A program made the translations under genes and the position numbers. 64,000 bases of DNA from Craterostigma plantagineum (Eukaryota; Streptophyta; Magnoliopsida; Lamiales; Linderniaceae). The DNA lies in assembly GCA_027422505.1 (NCBI GenBank), contig JAPQWV010000365.1, forward strand, positions 248,001-312,000, written 5' to 3'. Below are positions 34,271 to 44,937 of this stretch, one piece after another. Under the pieces are notes generated by a model that saw only the letters and a program-made list of their open reading frames with translations, did no database searches and was not told where the DNA came from. How positions within the stretch are numbered: the first letter of the stretch is position 1; each line of letters opens with the position of its first letter.

Positions 34271-35095
34271 ATGGGCAACCGGATTCGGGTTTCGGGTACC
34301 CGACCCGACTCGATCGGGTTTTTACTCGAACTTTGAAAAAAATGGTATCAATCGGGTATCGGGTTTAAACCCGATATCCGATCTCTATTATCGGGTCGGG
34401 TTTCGGGTAGCTTTGAGCTACCCAAAATACCCGATTCGGCCCAACAAAAAAATCAATTTATTTAAATTCGGCCAAATGTGAAGGTCAGCCCAATAAACAA
34501 AATTAAATAACAAAAATAATAATAATAATAATTATAATAATAATAAACTCACGTGAAATGAAAACAGAAGACATAGAAACAGAAGCAGCTCGAGCTCGTC
34601 GTCACCACCTCCCTCACGTCACTTTACTCGACTCGATCTCACCAGGTCACCAACCACCGGCCGCCATGAACCAGCCGACCACCATCATCGGCCGCGCCGA
34701 TTGTCCGCTAGTCACCAATTCGTCCAAAAAATGTATAAATTATATGAACCCTAATTTTCTAGTTTCGAAATTTTTTTGATTTTTTCAATTTTTAGGTTTC
34801 AAAAGATGAATTTAAGTATTTATTAACATTCTATACAAGTCAAAATCATGGGTGGCCAAATTCGGGTGTTGATTTTTCATTTAGAATTTGAATTTTAACG
34901 TGTATGTGATACTTGAACTGAAAAAAGAAACACCAAAAACCCGATCCGACCCGCGGGTACCTGACGAGTTTCGGATACCCGGCCTTTGATCGGGTCGGGT
35001 TCGGGTTTGATTTTGACTACCCGATTTTCTACGGTACCCGACCCGAAAACCCGAAACCTGATATACCCGACCCGATTCCACCCCCTACAAAGCCC
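34271..35095. repeat. CGGGTACCCGACCCG-rich repetitive element
   Basis: Both ends (34271-34440 and 34935-35090) are dense in CGGGTTTCGGGTACCCGACC-type phrases, inverted relative to each other, around an AT-rich middle with an (AAT)n run near 34510-34545. The right end CCACCCCCTA looks like a hAT terminus, but no matching left terminus or target duplication was found. It interrupts the Copia remnant. Confidence 0.6.
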
Positions 35096-35242
35096 AATCT
35101 CGGTGGCTCACTAAGTTCAGAAAATACACATCAATAAAATAAGCCTGGCCCGCATCTTCTTGTCGAAAGATTTCCGACGAAACGACGACAGAATTTGACT
35201 TTTACCTCCGAGGCGCAGAAGGAAGAAGCAATAGATTACACA

Positions 35243-36670
35243 ATGAGTACGCGTAAATCCGTAAGCGGGAGACCTTTTGGCACCGATGGTTCCGACTTCT
35301 CGTATCGCATGGTGGTCGATTCGAGTAACGTTCATTTTCCGAAAGCTTTTTGAATTCGTCTGTTTTTTTTAGGATTTATACTCTTTATAAATCTTTCGTT
35401 GATTTTAGCTTACTTTTTTCGACTATTAAGGGTACCAAAAGGTAGCGCAAGGAAAATCTCGACTCTCCATGGTGATCTCTACACAGGTGAAGTATTGATT
35501 GATTTTGGCATTAAAATAAGCCCGAGTACGTTCAATTGTGTTTCTGAGTTGAAATTGAGCTGACCTATCATCTGGTTGTTATTTCGAGTGAGTGAGTTCA
35601 GTTGGCTAAACATGTAGATATATTTCTCGAAGTTATAACGGAAAAAATATGTCTCAAGCCGAATTATGCTTGATATGTTGAAGCATTCTGCTAATTGGCC
35701 ACCTTAGGAATTAGCCATGAGCTCATTATCGAGCATTCCTGGAAACTTTTACTTCATTGGCTTTATTTTCCTATATGATCAAGTTATTTATTGCTTCATG
35801 TAGCACTTGGTCATGCACCTTGATGTGGCGTTTTTGTGTAGAAGAATGTGGAGAGCCTCTCTAAATTTTGTCTGGTGCTCTTCACTGTAGGCCCTTGTCC
35901 AATTTCTCGCTGCCGCTGTTCTTTATTTGCTTGTGCTGAAAGGGATTGCTATTTCTACAGTTTCCGTGTATTTTGGTATTGGTTACTTCTTATCTCTTGT
36001 CCTGGGAGAAATAGGTGAGCCAAAAATATCCTTGTACTGGTGTATCCAAGTTTTGCCTGCCAAATTAGTACCTACCATTTTTACCTTCCGTTTGTTATTT
36101 AAAACTTACCTTTGAAGGACGAAGGCGCAGCCGATCTACTCTTTTGAAGTTCTATCTTTTTGGTTCATCGATCGCTGCTGTTGCCTCAGCCTTTGATCTG
36201 TTCATCAGTGGGAAACCATTTGAGGTATGATATTCCTATTTCTAACATCAAGCTGCCTCTTTAGGAGCATGAAACTCTTTAGAAATGTGGACTCCATTTT
36301 TATCTTCCTTTTTGGTGCTACCATCAATCCTCATAAGCTATTACCCTCCCATCATCTCTGAAATACACAATGTTCACACGATGCATTGTGCTTCCTATCT
36401 GTTTCCGTATTTAGTAGAATGCAATCTTTTACCTGGTAAACTGTTGCACAGGCCGCCATGAAAGATTTGAGTAGATTTAACCTTTCAAGCATTGAAGTTG
36501 CCGTCGTTCTACTGAGTAAGAAAACGCCGTTTTTCACCACATAAGGTTTTAATAACTCTGTCCGCTTACTGTTTTTCCTTCTCGACGCAGAAATTCTTGT
36601 CCAGATAGTTGCAATTGGCGTAACAACTTCCCTCATTCGCAACATGGTTCCCCCCAAAAGAGCTTCGTGA
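35243..36670 (+). CDS. Jagunal-like ER membrane protein
   Basis: Predicted 170-residue protein from six exons: 35243-35324, 35431-35486, 35891-36014, 36118-36224, 36452-36515, 36591-36670, all GT-AG. The N-terminus has GRPFGTDGSDFSYRMVVDSR, the GTDGSDF signature of Jagunal proteins, which in animals organise the endoplasmic reticulum and secretion. Four hydrophobic segments follow: about 47-62 (ALVQFLAAAVLYLLVLKG), 66-85, 95-120 and 145-165. The C-terminus ends MVPPKRAS, and KRAS may be a lysine-type ER retrieval signal. It agrees with the plant jagunal-like protein (AT5G51510 type). The plant function is not established. Confidence 0.85.
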
Positions 36671-38437
36671 TGAATCTTGTAGAAAAGGATTTCAATGCTT
36701 TTCTTTTTATTATCAGATTCAAGAAAGTGTAACTCGTACATTTAATTTATCTAATCTTGGAATTTGGGGATCGAATAGTCAAATTAGAGATCGAAATGGA
36801 ACAATGCAAAGCCCAACGACCAATCCGCCGCATATCGACCGCTGCCATCGTCTACAGCAAATATTTCCAGATTGCTGTTGTTATTCCCCCCAAAAACAGA
36901 TCTTTGGGTTTTCAATTTTCATCGGAAAATGACGACAGCTGCTAAGCGAGATGGGCAATGAATTGGGTGAGCATTCGGAAAGCCATGATAGCCAACACTC
37001 GCGGGACTACTCTGTCATGAGTTATGAGTTCAACGTCGACTTCCATATATGCATGTGCGACAAGTTTACAAGGACTCGGTTTTCGATCCTGACATCGACA
37101 ACCAGTGAAAGTGTGGATTCTTATACATTGTGCATATTCCGTGATGACATATCCCCGTCCCTCTCACTCGCAGTTGTTTTCATATGCATGCATGCTATAG
37201 TAGATGAATTACCGGTGGACTCCGCAAAGTGAAGATGATTTTTTCTCTTTGGCATCACACTTTTCATGTTAGCTACGAAAAAAGAAATGTTTCACAAAGT
37301 GAAGTCTTAGAATAATCCTCGAGTTATTCATTGTTAGTGCTTCGAATGATTTTATGTTTCATATAATATAGTTTCTCTGTATTAAGACGAGGACTTATTT
37401 ATCTTCACGTGATTACTCTTTTGATCAAGAAAGAGTTCCTTGTGGCATATCGGTCTTGTGCGATTTTCAAATTCAAGTGAAGTGAAGAGTAAGCCACAAA
37501 CAGCAGGTAGTAAACATATATTGACTATATATCTGCTGAAATTATAGATAAGCGGTTTACTTAATATGTTTAGAGGCTAATAATTTGTTCTAGTCGGAGG
37601 AATATTGAAACCCTAATTACATGTGTTTTTTAGATTTAATTGTTAACGACACATGTTCGTATATATATGTTTTTTCTTTGTTCATTTAAAATTTTGATTT
37701 TTATGAAATAGATGGCCACTGTTTGATAATTTCGGATGTACTGCTAGTTAGAATAATTCATCCATAATTGTGTTTTCCTATTTATTAATGCTTTCGGGAC
37801 ATTAAATCTTGCAGGGCTACTCCCGGAGGTTATCTCTCGATTAGGATTTTCCTACGAACTTATTTAGTTATCTACCTAGTTACTTTAGTAAGGACTGTCC
37901 CAGGATTTTAACTACGCAAAAGGAAAAATGATTATTTAAGATCGTCCTTTATCAACACATAAGGAAAGATTGGTTGTTCGGTGTTGATTCGATTCGTCAA
38001 CTGTAACCAATTTATGTACGCATGCGTGATGTGATTTATGCTTCGATGATAAAATTGTTGAATTAGGGTAGATAAACTCCTTCGACTAGATCTTATTCCC
38101 TATTTTCCTTTCATATTTGCTTGTATTAGTGACATAATTTAAACAACCCCCACCACCCTTTGGTTGCAGTTCATAAAAGAAGTAAATTACCGATTCCCTC
38201 TGGGAACGATCCCTATTTGACCTATGCTCATATTGAAAGAATTACGTTATATTTAGATTTGCTCGTTTGACAGCCGACTATACATTTGTTTGCGTGTACA
38301 AAATCATCATCAAGTCGTCTCTTGATGCTTGATCAACTTAGTTGAAATACTATGATGCATGAATATTTTGAATTAGACGACGAGTGCTAGCTGCTTGTGA
38401 ACGTTGTTTCTGTTTGAATATGTCCATTGCCATTCTC
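36671..38437. other. Intergenic region
   Basis: The two open frames at 36757-36945 and 36951-37232 have no recognisable family and no consistent gene structure. The remainder is AT-rich with no clear repeat or gene. Confidence 0.45.
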
Positions 38438-38866
38438 AAACAACATACATCTTTTTCTTTGCAGGTGAAAACAATATATGTATAGCATTATGGCGATACG
38501 GTTCCAATGGATGAAGCAAAGCTCAAACTTAGCAGTGCGCCGACCCGTTTGTTTTATGATCTTCCTGGTATATATTCTCGACAAATATAATATTATATAG
38601 TCATCCGTTGATATCTTGAAACTGACATTCTCATATGTCTTAAATATTTGATGTGTTGGCAATCTATACATTTTTCAATCAAAAATCAAAGTGCGGTGGT
38701 TGCTTGCAGATGATAACGGTGCTTTCGCCGGCTGGTTTGCTCATAGCTTTGTGGGTCAAGAAATCTGCAAAAATCGAATACGAAGTGAAGCTAATTTCTC
38801 AGGTTATCAACCACCAAGAACTACTATCCAAAATCCACAAGAACATTCTTCATGCGTTCTTTTTGC
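38438..38866 (+). pseudogene. Truncated copy of the CKI1-like gene 5' end
   Basis: 429 bp nearly identical to 41871-42304, including the splice acceptor, first coding exon, first intron and start of exon 2 of the CKI1-like gene. It encodes the same MITVLSPAGLLIALWVKKSA segment and ends its homology at the phrase TTCTTTTTGC. Beyond this the frame meets a stop within five codons. There is no kinase or receiver sequence after it, so it is a gene fragment. Confidence 0.85.
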
Positions 38867-39613
38867 CCGAAATAAATCCATAAAGTCGCAGTTTTTACAT
38901 CAAAGATATAAAATTCATTTTAGCCCAATGACGTGCACAAGTGTTGAGAAAAAAACATAGCACATCAAGAAGTCTCCAGCTATCCTTCGCCGCCGCCGGC
39001 GTTCCGATGCCGTACTTCTCCTGAAGCTTGGCGATCTCATCCTCTTTCTTCTTTCTGATCGAACTTCTTGCTCATCTTCGCCTGCTGATAGTACAGGTGG
39101 TTAAGATAGAGACCAATAATAAATTGAGAATATGCACGCTTCAAACATAATCAAGGGTCAAATAATTGGTTAAATAATTATTTATAATTATTCATCAACT
39201 TTGCCACTAGCTAATTTCACACAATTTTAATCGGTAAGGAGTTTAATATACCTTATACACAGATTTGCATATGTTTAACTTGTACACATATTCTTTATAG
39301 GAACATTTTAATTGAATTTTTTTATCAAAATAAACCAATTTCCAACATTAACATTGCCCCATCTGATCCTAAGGGTTGTACAAGTAATGGGCAACCCAGA
39401 ATATGCTTATTATGCTTACATATGTAATATTTCATGCAAATTCATGTAATATTACTGATAAAACCACACAAAAGACTAAAAGATTAAGTGATACATAGTT
39501 TATACAAATCTCATCATCATCACCAAGCTCACTAATACATCAAAGCAAGCTTCCATCTTGAACCTGCTTCAACTCATCAATTAACTATTACTTCACTTCA
39601 ATTCACGAAAAGT
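38867..39613. other. Intergenic region with a coding-like scrap
   Basis: About 38985-39095, minus strand, reads as Lys/Glu-rich protein (KKKEDEIAKLQEKYGIGTP, then AAAKDSW) with stops or shifts around it, so it may be a broken piece of a gene I cannot name. The rest holds no recognised feature apart from the 3' flank of the next gene. Confidence 0.4.
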
Positions 39614-40507
39614 TCAGTAACCCTTAATCGTCTTCTTCCTTCCATTACCACTACTGTCTTTCCTAAGCAAAGCATACCTAATAAAGACATCCTTGAGCTT
39701 CTTCATCTTACCACCACAATCTTTCCCAAGCTTCATTTCTCTTACAGAACCCAACCTATTGTCTAACCCTTCATTCTCATTCCTCAAAGGCCTAACTTTC
39801 TTGGTCAAGAAGCTCAGCACCCTCGGACCACTTTTGAGCTCACTTCCTTGCCCTAAAGCCCCACGCCTTTGAGTTTGGTCCCTAACCCATCTTGCGTAAA
39901 CCGAACCCTTAAACTCCAATGGCCCGCTTAAGTTTCTCGCCGGCCCTCCAATTTTCTTTCCCAGGATTTTCTCGCCATGCGAATCTTGGTTGCTAAAAGT
40001 CGAAAAAGCCCTCCTTTGATCATCATCAGTAGCACTAGTATTAGTATTAGGGTTTCTTCCACTCTTCTCTTCCCTCACTTTCTCCAAGGCCACTGCGAAG
40101 GGATCGAAATCGCCCTTCCAAGAACCATTCTTACGCGAAAAGGGTAGCCTGCAATAAACATTCCTCGGAGACTTAGGCGATGGAATAGGGCTGCTAAAGT
40201 TGCTGCAATAACCCTCATGCTGTTGAAGTCTTGGAGGCAGTTTCAACGGTCTTTGTTCCTCGAGAAGTCGATCGTCGAAACGCTGAGAGTTGTTGAAAAA
40301 TTCTGGGCTCGTTTCGAAGTAGCTGATGAAGTTCTTGCTAGTCTCAAACTCGAAATCATCGTCGAATGCGATTTTCTGACGCTGTGGACTTGTCGGGGCG
40401 CTGTAATAAGCTTCCATGGTTCGACTTATGGAGGGATGGATAGGGCTAGTCGGGGAAGAAGAAGAAGAAGATGAAGTATTGAAGGTTTGAGTATGAAGTT
40501 CTTCCAT
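39614..40507 (-). CDS. Uncharacterised plant Ser-rich protein (MAKR-like features)
   Basis: Intronless frame of 297 residues. Visible features: a Ser run (residues about 12-18), MEAYYSAPTSPQR, FDDDFEFETSK, PLKLPPRLQ, SPIPSPKSPR, KGDFDPFAVALEKVREEKS, SGPLEFKGSVYARWVRD and a basic C-terminus (KMKKLKDVFIRYALLRKDSS). No signal peptide or membrane segment. Motifs such as DFEFETS and PLKLPPRL recall membrane-associated kinase regulator (MAKR) and related plant-specific proteins, but I would not assign a function. Codon use and the intact long frame argue that it is real. It lies between the two copies of the CKI1-like 5' segment. Confidence 0.7.
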   Translation of the reverse strand: MEELHTQTFNTSSSSSSSPTSPIHPSISRTMEAYYSAPTSPQRQKIAFDDDFEFETSKNFISYFETSPEFFNNSQRFDDRLLEEQRPLKLPPRLQQHEGYCSNFSSPIPSPKSPRNVYCRLPFSRKNGSWKGDFDPFAVALEKVREEKSGRNPNTNTSATDDDQRRAFSTFSNQDSHGEKILGKKIGGPARNLSGPLEFKGSVYARWVRDQTQRRGALGQGSELKSGPRVLSFLTKKVRPLRNENEGLDNRLGSVREMKLGKDCGGKMKKLKDVFIRYALLRKDSSGNGRKKTIKGY

Positions 40508-41870
40508 TTTCTTTTTTTTGGAGGAAGGTTGGGATTTTTTGCGTAGTAAAGTTTGTGATATGATTCTATTTTTTGATCTTTAGGGCCTGAATTTAAGGAG
40601 TTGGTGAGTCCCATGTAGGGCTTTGTTGGCGATAAAATAAGGTTCTAAAGAGAAGTAAAATGGGAGATTAGAAAAGATTCTTACATGTGTCATTTAATAT
40701 TCAAAAGTTGGAAAAAAAGCGGTCTAAAAGTCGTATGGTTTTCACGGTTGAAGTGTGACATTTTCGGGTTTTTAAATTGGACTAAAGTTGAATTTATGCG
40801 ATTTGTTACCTATTTTTTTTATTTCATTTGTGGAGTATTTGGAAGGAATAGATTGACATCAATTGTGTAACATATCGAAATTGATAGCGTCCGTGTGAGT
40901 TTTGGCGTAAGGAAGGCCACAATTTATTTATTTGATTGCGTTGTATATGGTTATTGCGTTCGGAAGGATTAAATAATCAATGATTTTATTTTAATATAGA
41001 GAATTGCTTAGCACTTCAACACAATATTGACTCCGAATATCTTAATGATTAATGCACTAGTAATTTAAAACAAAAACATAAGTTTAGACAACAAATGGTT
41101 CTCATGGAAATAATTCTGACCAAAAAGTCTTAATCCATAGCTTTGACCGAACTATAATGTGTAAGAAGCTTTTGATTTAGGAAGGGGAAAAATAAAATCA
41201 AACAAAAGAGATATAAGATCGATTTTGTTTACAGATGTCTATTAGTAGACTGACTATCCAAACTTATTTTGGTGGAACTGCCGTTATTCGCACACCGGGA
41301 ATTTCATCATACCAATACTACTAAAAATAATAACTTCCTTAATTCTGGTACTGGTAATTATTCTTGGGAAGATATCCACGAAAAAGATCAGCTAGTTAAT
41401 AGAAGGAAAGTAGAATCAGAGTGCTAATTTTCTACATCATGCTGATTCTGCAGTTTTTAATTATTCTTAGTTAAATATTCTTGAGCGATTCCTATATTAA
41501 TTACTCTTGTAATTACCAAACAAAGCTTGCATATTATACGGATGAATAAAGAAAACATTAAACCTCTTTATGGATTTTCTTCGTCGCTTGTTCTACCAAG
41601 CTCAATCAATCGAAACAGTACGTAGTGAATGCTTATAGTTTCTTCTGTTCTAGCCATGGAATGGCGTTATCTTTCCTTGCAATGAGGATGAGTATTTTTT
41701 TTTTTTATGGGAATACTTTTATAATCCAGGCTTTTAAAAACTTATCATGCGATTTAAAAACTTATCATGGCGTTATCTTCCAAGTTTTGTGATTGTTCTC
41801 ATTTTATCAGCCTGTTTGATCTTCTTCTAACACAAACCAACTATTCTTCAGTTATGAACTTAAGTTTCTT
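40508..41870. other. Intergenic region upstream of the CKI1-like gene
   Basis: No gene recognised. It holds the promoter of the preceding minus-strand gene and probably the promoter and any untranslated first exon of the CKI1-like gene, whose exon 1 is preceded by an acceptor-like TTTCTCTTGCAG ending at 41898. Confidence 0.5.
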
Positions 41871-41911
41871 AAACAACATATATCTTTTTCTCTTGCAGGT
41901 GAAAACAATAT

Positions 41912-44900
41912 ATGTATAGCATTATGGCGATACGGTTCCAATGGATGAAGCAAAGCTCAAACTTAGCAGTGCGCCGACCCGTTTGTTTTATGATCTTCCT
42001 GGTATATATTCTCGACAAATATAATATTATATTATATAGTCATCCGTTGATATCTTGAAACTGACATTCTCTTATCTCTTAAATATTTGATGTGTTGCAA
42101 TCTATACTTTTTTCAATCAAAAATCAAAGCGTGGTGGTTGCTTGCAGATGATAACGGTGCTTTCGCCGGCTGGTTTGCTCATAGCTTTGTGGGTCAAGAA
42201 ATCTGCAGAAATCGAATACGAAGTGAAGCTAATTTCTCACACTGTCTACCACCAAGAACTACTATCCAAAATCCACAAGAACATTCTTCATGCGTTCTTT
42301 TTGCTCACCGCAACAACTGCTTCAATGGTTATTGCGATGAGCGTTTTCGTGTACCTCATCGTGCGAGCCGCAAGAAGGGAAATGTATTTGCGCAGTGCGC
42401 TCATAAAGCAAATGGAGGCTACTCAGCAATCGGAGAGGAAGAGTATGAGTAAGAGCGTTGCTTTCGCGAGCGCAAGCCACGATATACGCGCTTCTCTGGC
42501 GGGAATAAGCGGCCTCATCGATATATCCCGAGATTTCATTTCGAAGAGGGACAATCATTTGAGAACTGAATTGCTCGGTAATCTCCACCATATGAAGACA
42601 TGCATCAAGGACCTCGAAGGTACGCCGTTTTTTTTTTTCTCCCACGTCGAACTTTTCGTGATCAGTTAATACATCAGTTGACTTTAGGTTGCCCGCGATT
42701 TCTGGTATCCTGTGATTTCTGACTAAACTTTTTCAAACGCTTTTTATAGGGCTTTTGAATTCGATTCTCGACACGAGCAAGATAGAGGCGGGGAAGATGC
42801 AGCTCGACGAGGAAGAATTCGACGTGGAGCAGCTTCTAGAAGATGTGGTGGATCTTTTTCATCCCGTCGGAATGAAGAAGGGAGTGGACGTAATCTTGGA
42901 CCCGCACGACGGTTCTGTAGCCCAGAACCATCGCGTTGTAGGGGACAGAGGGAAATTGAAGCAAATACTGAGCAATTTGCTCAGCAACGCGGTGAAGTTC
43001 ACTTCAGAAGGGCACGTCGTGGTTCGAGGATGGGCGAAAAAACCGAGTCTTGAGGGAAGAATGCTCGATGCTTCAAGTCGAAGCGGTGGCCTCGTTAGAT
43101 TCTTGCTATGCTTCTTGTTTAGGGTTGAGAAATCTGCGGAAGTTGGGGACGATGCTATTGCGCAGAGGGACCCGAACTGCATGGAGTTTGTTTTCGAAGT
43201 GAACGACACTGGAAAAGGGATTCCCAAGGAGAAGCAGAGTTCTGTCTTTGAAAACTACGTTCAGGTCAAGGAGACGGCGGATAAGCTACAAGGCACCGGC
43301 TTGGGGCTTGGCATTGTGCAGTCTCTGGTACGATATTGTCGTTTTTTCTTTTAGCGAAGGACATTTCTCGTCTCCAATGATTTCGGTAATGACGTTTTTT
43401 ATGCCTCGTGTTCCTCGACGCCACGTTAAGTCCGGGCCATATTAGTCCATTGTTGAAAATAATCGTTAGTTCAGATGAAATTTAATGAGTAATGATTGAA
43501 AGCCTGGAAGTTGAGTGAAATACGACGCATGTTTTGTGTTCTTTTATCGGCTTAGGTACGCTTACTGGGCGGAGAGATAGGGATCATGGACAAAGGCTTC
43601 GGCGAAGAGGGCACTTGCATGAGGTTCAACGTCTTCCTAAGCCGATGCAACACAGATACTCCACTAAGTCCATCAGAAGACGTTGAATCTGCTAGGGACT
43701 TTGCCACGACAACATCTCTACGCCGTAACCGTAGCCCCATAAACGAAAGATCCCAAGTCCTACTCTTCATTCAAAGCCCAAAGAGAAGCAGCGTAGTTCA
43801 AAGCTTCATGCGCGGGCTCGGCCTAAGAGTCCACGCGGTCAAAGAATCCCATCAGCTTTCCCCGGCGCTGAGGAAAATGAAGGGAAAGCTCAACTTATCG
43901 CGCCAATGCTCTTCGGGCAAGTCAGACGTTCATTCAAAGAGCGACGGCTGCATGTCAAGGGCATCTTCCAGCGCACGGTCCAAAGAAGTCCCCTTGAGTT
44001 CCTTAGATGGCACAAACGACGCCCCAATCTCTCAAAGGAAGGCCAACGTCTCTTTTATCTTGATTGTGATCGACCTAAGTTCGATTTCTTTCGGAGAGAT
44101 AAGCAGAGTTATAGCTGAATTTCGAAGGGGCTTGAACGAAAATTCTTGCGTTAGGGTCGTTTGGTTGGATTTGCCCGGCGGAGGTAACCTCGGCGGGCTC
44201 GATGAGGAGAAGCTTCCGAATTCGGACATTGTCGTATCGAAGCCTCTCCATGGGTCCTGCTTGTACCGTGTTGTCGGGCTATTGCCCGAATTTGGAGGAG
44301 ACTTACGAAGAAGAACAAGAGAGGAAAGTACTACTTCAGCTAATGGTGCTAGCACTTCGAGGAAAGCAACAGTTGAAGAGGCTAATAAGAGCGAAATAGT
44401 GGAGGAGAAAGAAGTTCCATTATCGGGGAAGAGGATACTAATAGCAGATGATAATATGCTCAGCCGACTAACGGCGAAGCACGTGGCTTCGAAATACGGC
44501 GCCGAGGTTGTTTTGTGTGAAGATGGAGAAGATGCTTTTGAATTGGTCTGCAAGTGTTTGCAAGGAGATGATTCTTCGAGGCCACCTTTCGACTGTATCC
44601 TAATGGATTGCGAGGTAATAATATACGTTATTACATATTTTCTTTTACTTGAAGAATCTGCTCTAGCTTTTTCCAACTGCTGTGAATTAACGTATAATTG
44701 TGTGTTTTGTTAAATTAAAAGATGCCGAAGATGAATGGAGCTGAAGCAACTAGGAGGATAAGAGAAGCAGAGAAGAGATATGGCTGCTGCAACATTAGCA
44801 GCTCTCAGATATTTGCATTTACGGCTCACGATAAGGGAGAGGAGGTTGATAACATGATTCGGGCAGGAGTAGATGGTTACGTAACTAAACCTTTGAACCA

Positions 44901-44937
44901 AGAGAAACTGTTCAAAGCTTTATCCATCCATCTGTAA
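41912..44937 (+). CDS. CKI1: CKI1-like hybrid histidine kinase lacking the ectodomain
   Basis: Five exons (41912-42001, 42148-42619, 42750-43327, 43556-44614, 44722-44937) give 804 residues against about 1120 in Arabidopsis CKI1, a two-component kinase acting through HPt proteins in gametophyte and vascular development. Order: N-terminal hydrophobic segment (RPVCFMIFL into LSPAGLLIALWV), about 35 residues of loop, second membrane segment (MVIAMSVFVYLIV), ARREMYLRSALIKQMEATQQ, H-box with phospho-acceptor His in FASASHDIRASL, N-box ILSNLLSNAVKFTSEG, G-boxes DTGKGIP and GTGLGLGI, then a receiver with ADDN, the phospho-Asp in CILMDCEMPKMNG, Thr in FAFTAHD and Lys in YVTKPL. All phosphorelay residues are present, but the roughly 270-residue extracellular region is gone. 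The start at 41912 is the first ATG in frame; Met5 and Met12 are alternatives. It could be a functional short paralogue or a recent broken copy. Confidence 0.85.

Noticed and set aside
34264..35100. hAT target duplication TACAAAG around the CGGGT-rich element
   Set aside because: Seven bases match (near 34251 and 35087), but the left terminus does not begin like the right one, so the boundaries are not supported.
36757..37232. Two open frames after the Jagunal-like gene
   Set aside because: No family resemblance, odd composition and no splice-linked neighbour.
44032..44676. 214-codon minus-strand frame inside the CKI1-like gene
   Set aside because: Antisense shadow of exon 4, which carries the conserved receiver.
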